Shown here piece after piece: positions 5,104-5,126 of a DNA stretch of 5,126 nt (position 1 is the stretch's first letter; each line of letters begins with the position of its first letter). A program made the translations under genes and the position numbers. Origin of the DNA: JAFGKK01 sp049684495. GTDB taxonomy: Bacteria; Chloroflexota; Anaerolineae; Anaerolineales; RBG-16-64-43. The notes under the pieces were generated by a model. That model searched no databases, was not told where the DNA came from, and worked only from the letters and a program-made list of their open reading frames with translations. The DNA lies in the NCBI GenBank assembly GCA_049684495.1, contig JBAVFZ010000259.1:1-5126 (forward strand), given 5' to 3'.

Positions 5104-5126
5104 CCCCCTCACCCCCAACCCCCTCC
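5104..5126. repeat. C-rich tract at window edge, possible start of a dispersed repeat
   Basis: Three runs of exactly five C (5104-5108, 5112-5116, 5119-5123) are separated by TCA and AA, and a final CC reaches the window end. It begins 6 bases after the stop of the small membrane protein gene. The minus strand therefore has three G5 runs with short loops plus a fourth GG, or a longer run beyond the edge, which is compatible with a G-quadruplex. From memory, similar C-rich tracts recur between genes in Anaerolineae-like and some cyanobacterial genomes, often as one arm of a long inverted repeat; the other arm would lie outside the window. Confidence 0.4.

Overview
The window most resembles a high-GC bacterium of the Chloroflexota, probably Anaerolineae-like. 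This is an inference from gene style, not from a marker gene. The main clue is the WD40 lipoprotein: a Pro/Thr-rich stalk, then a lead-in of the form '..QVSQFGRGRLMDLGWS..', resembles the many surface WD40 proteins I know from Anaerolineae. The C-rich tract at the right edge also resembles dispersed C-rich repeats common in such genomes. No rRNA, tRNA, CRISPR array, transposase, integrase or phage gene is visible.

Layout, all genes on the + strand. Positions 1-361 hold no convincing gene; they contain two small hairpins and then a palindrome-rich promoter region (261-334). A class I SAM-dependent methyltransferase follows (362-1177). After a 191-bp gap with a bulged hairpin and a TATAAT box comes a large lipoprotein (1369-3378) made of 14 WD40-like repeats, as expected for two seven-bladed propellers. 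After 79 bp comes an esterase (3458-4666) with a Tat-type lipoprotein signal, an N-terminal jelly-roll and a C-terminal SGNH domain; it looks like carbohydrate esterase family 2. A 128-bp gap with a hairpin and a TACAAT box precedes a 100-residue protein with three membrane segments (4795-5097). The window ends in a C-rich tract.

Each gene has its own Shine-Dalgarno sequence, a sizeable upstream gap and a -10-like hexamer, so I read four separately transcribed genes rather than one operon. The WD40 protein and the esterase are both predicted to be lipid-anchored on the outer face of the membrane, one exported unfolded (Sec) and one folded (Tat). They could share a job at the cell surface such as polysaccharide deacetylation, but only adjacency supports that. 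The methyltransferase is cytoplasmic with unknown substrate.

I found no convincing undescribed multi-gene system. The points most worth checking are the missing acidic residue beside the esterase's catalytic histidine, the double-propeller architecture with one shortened blade, and the stacked palindromes at the methyltransferase promoter.
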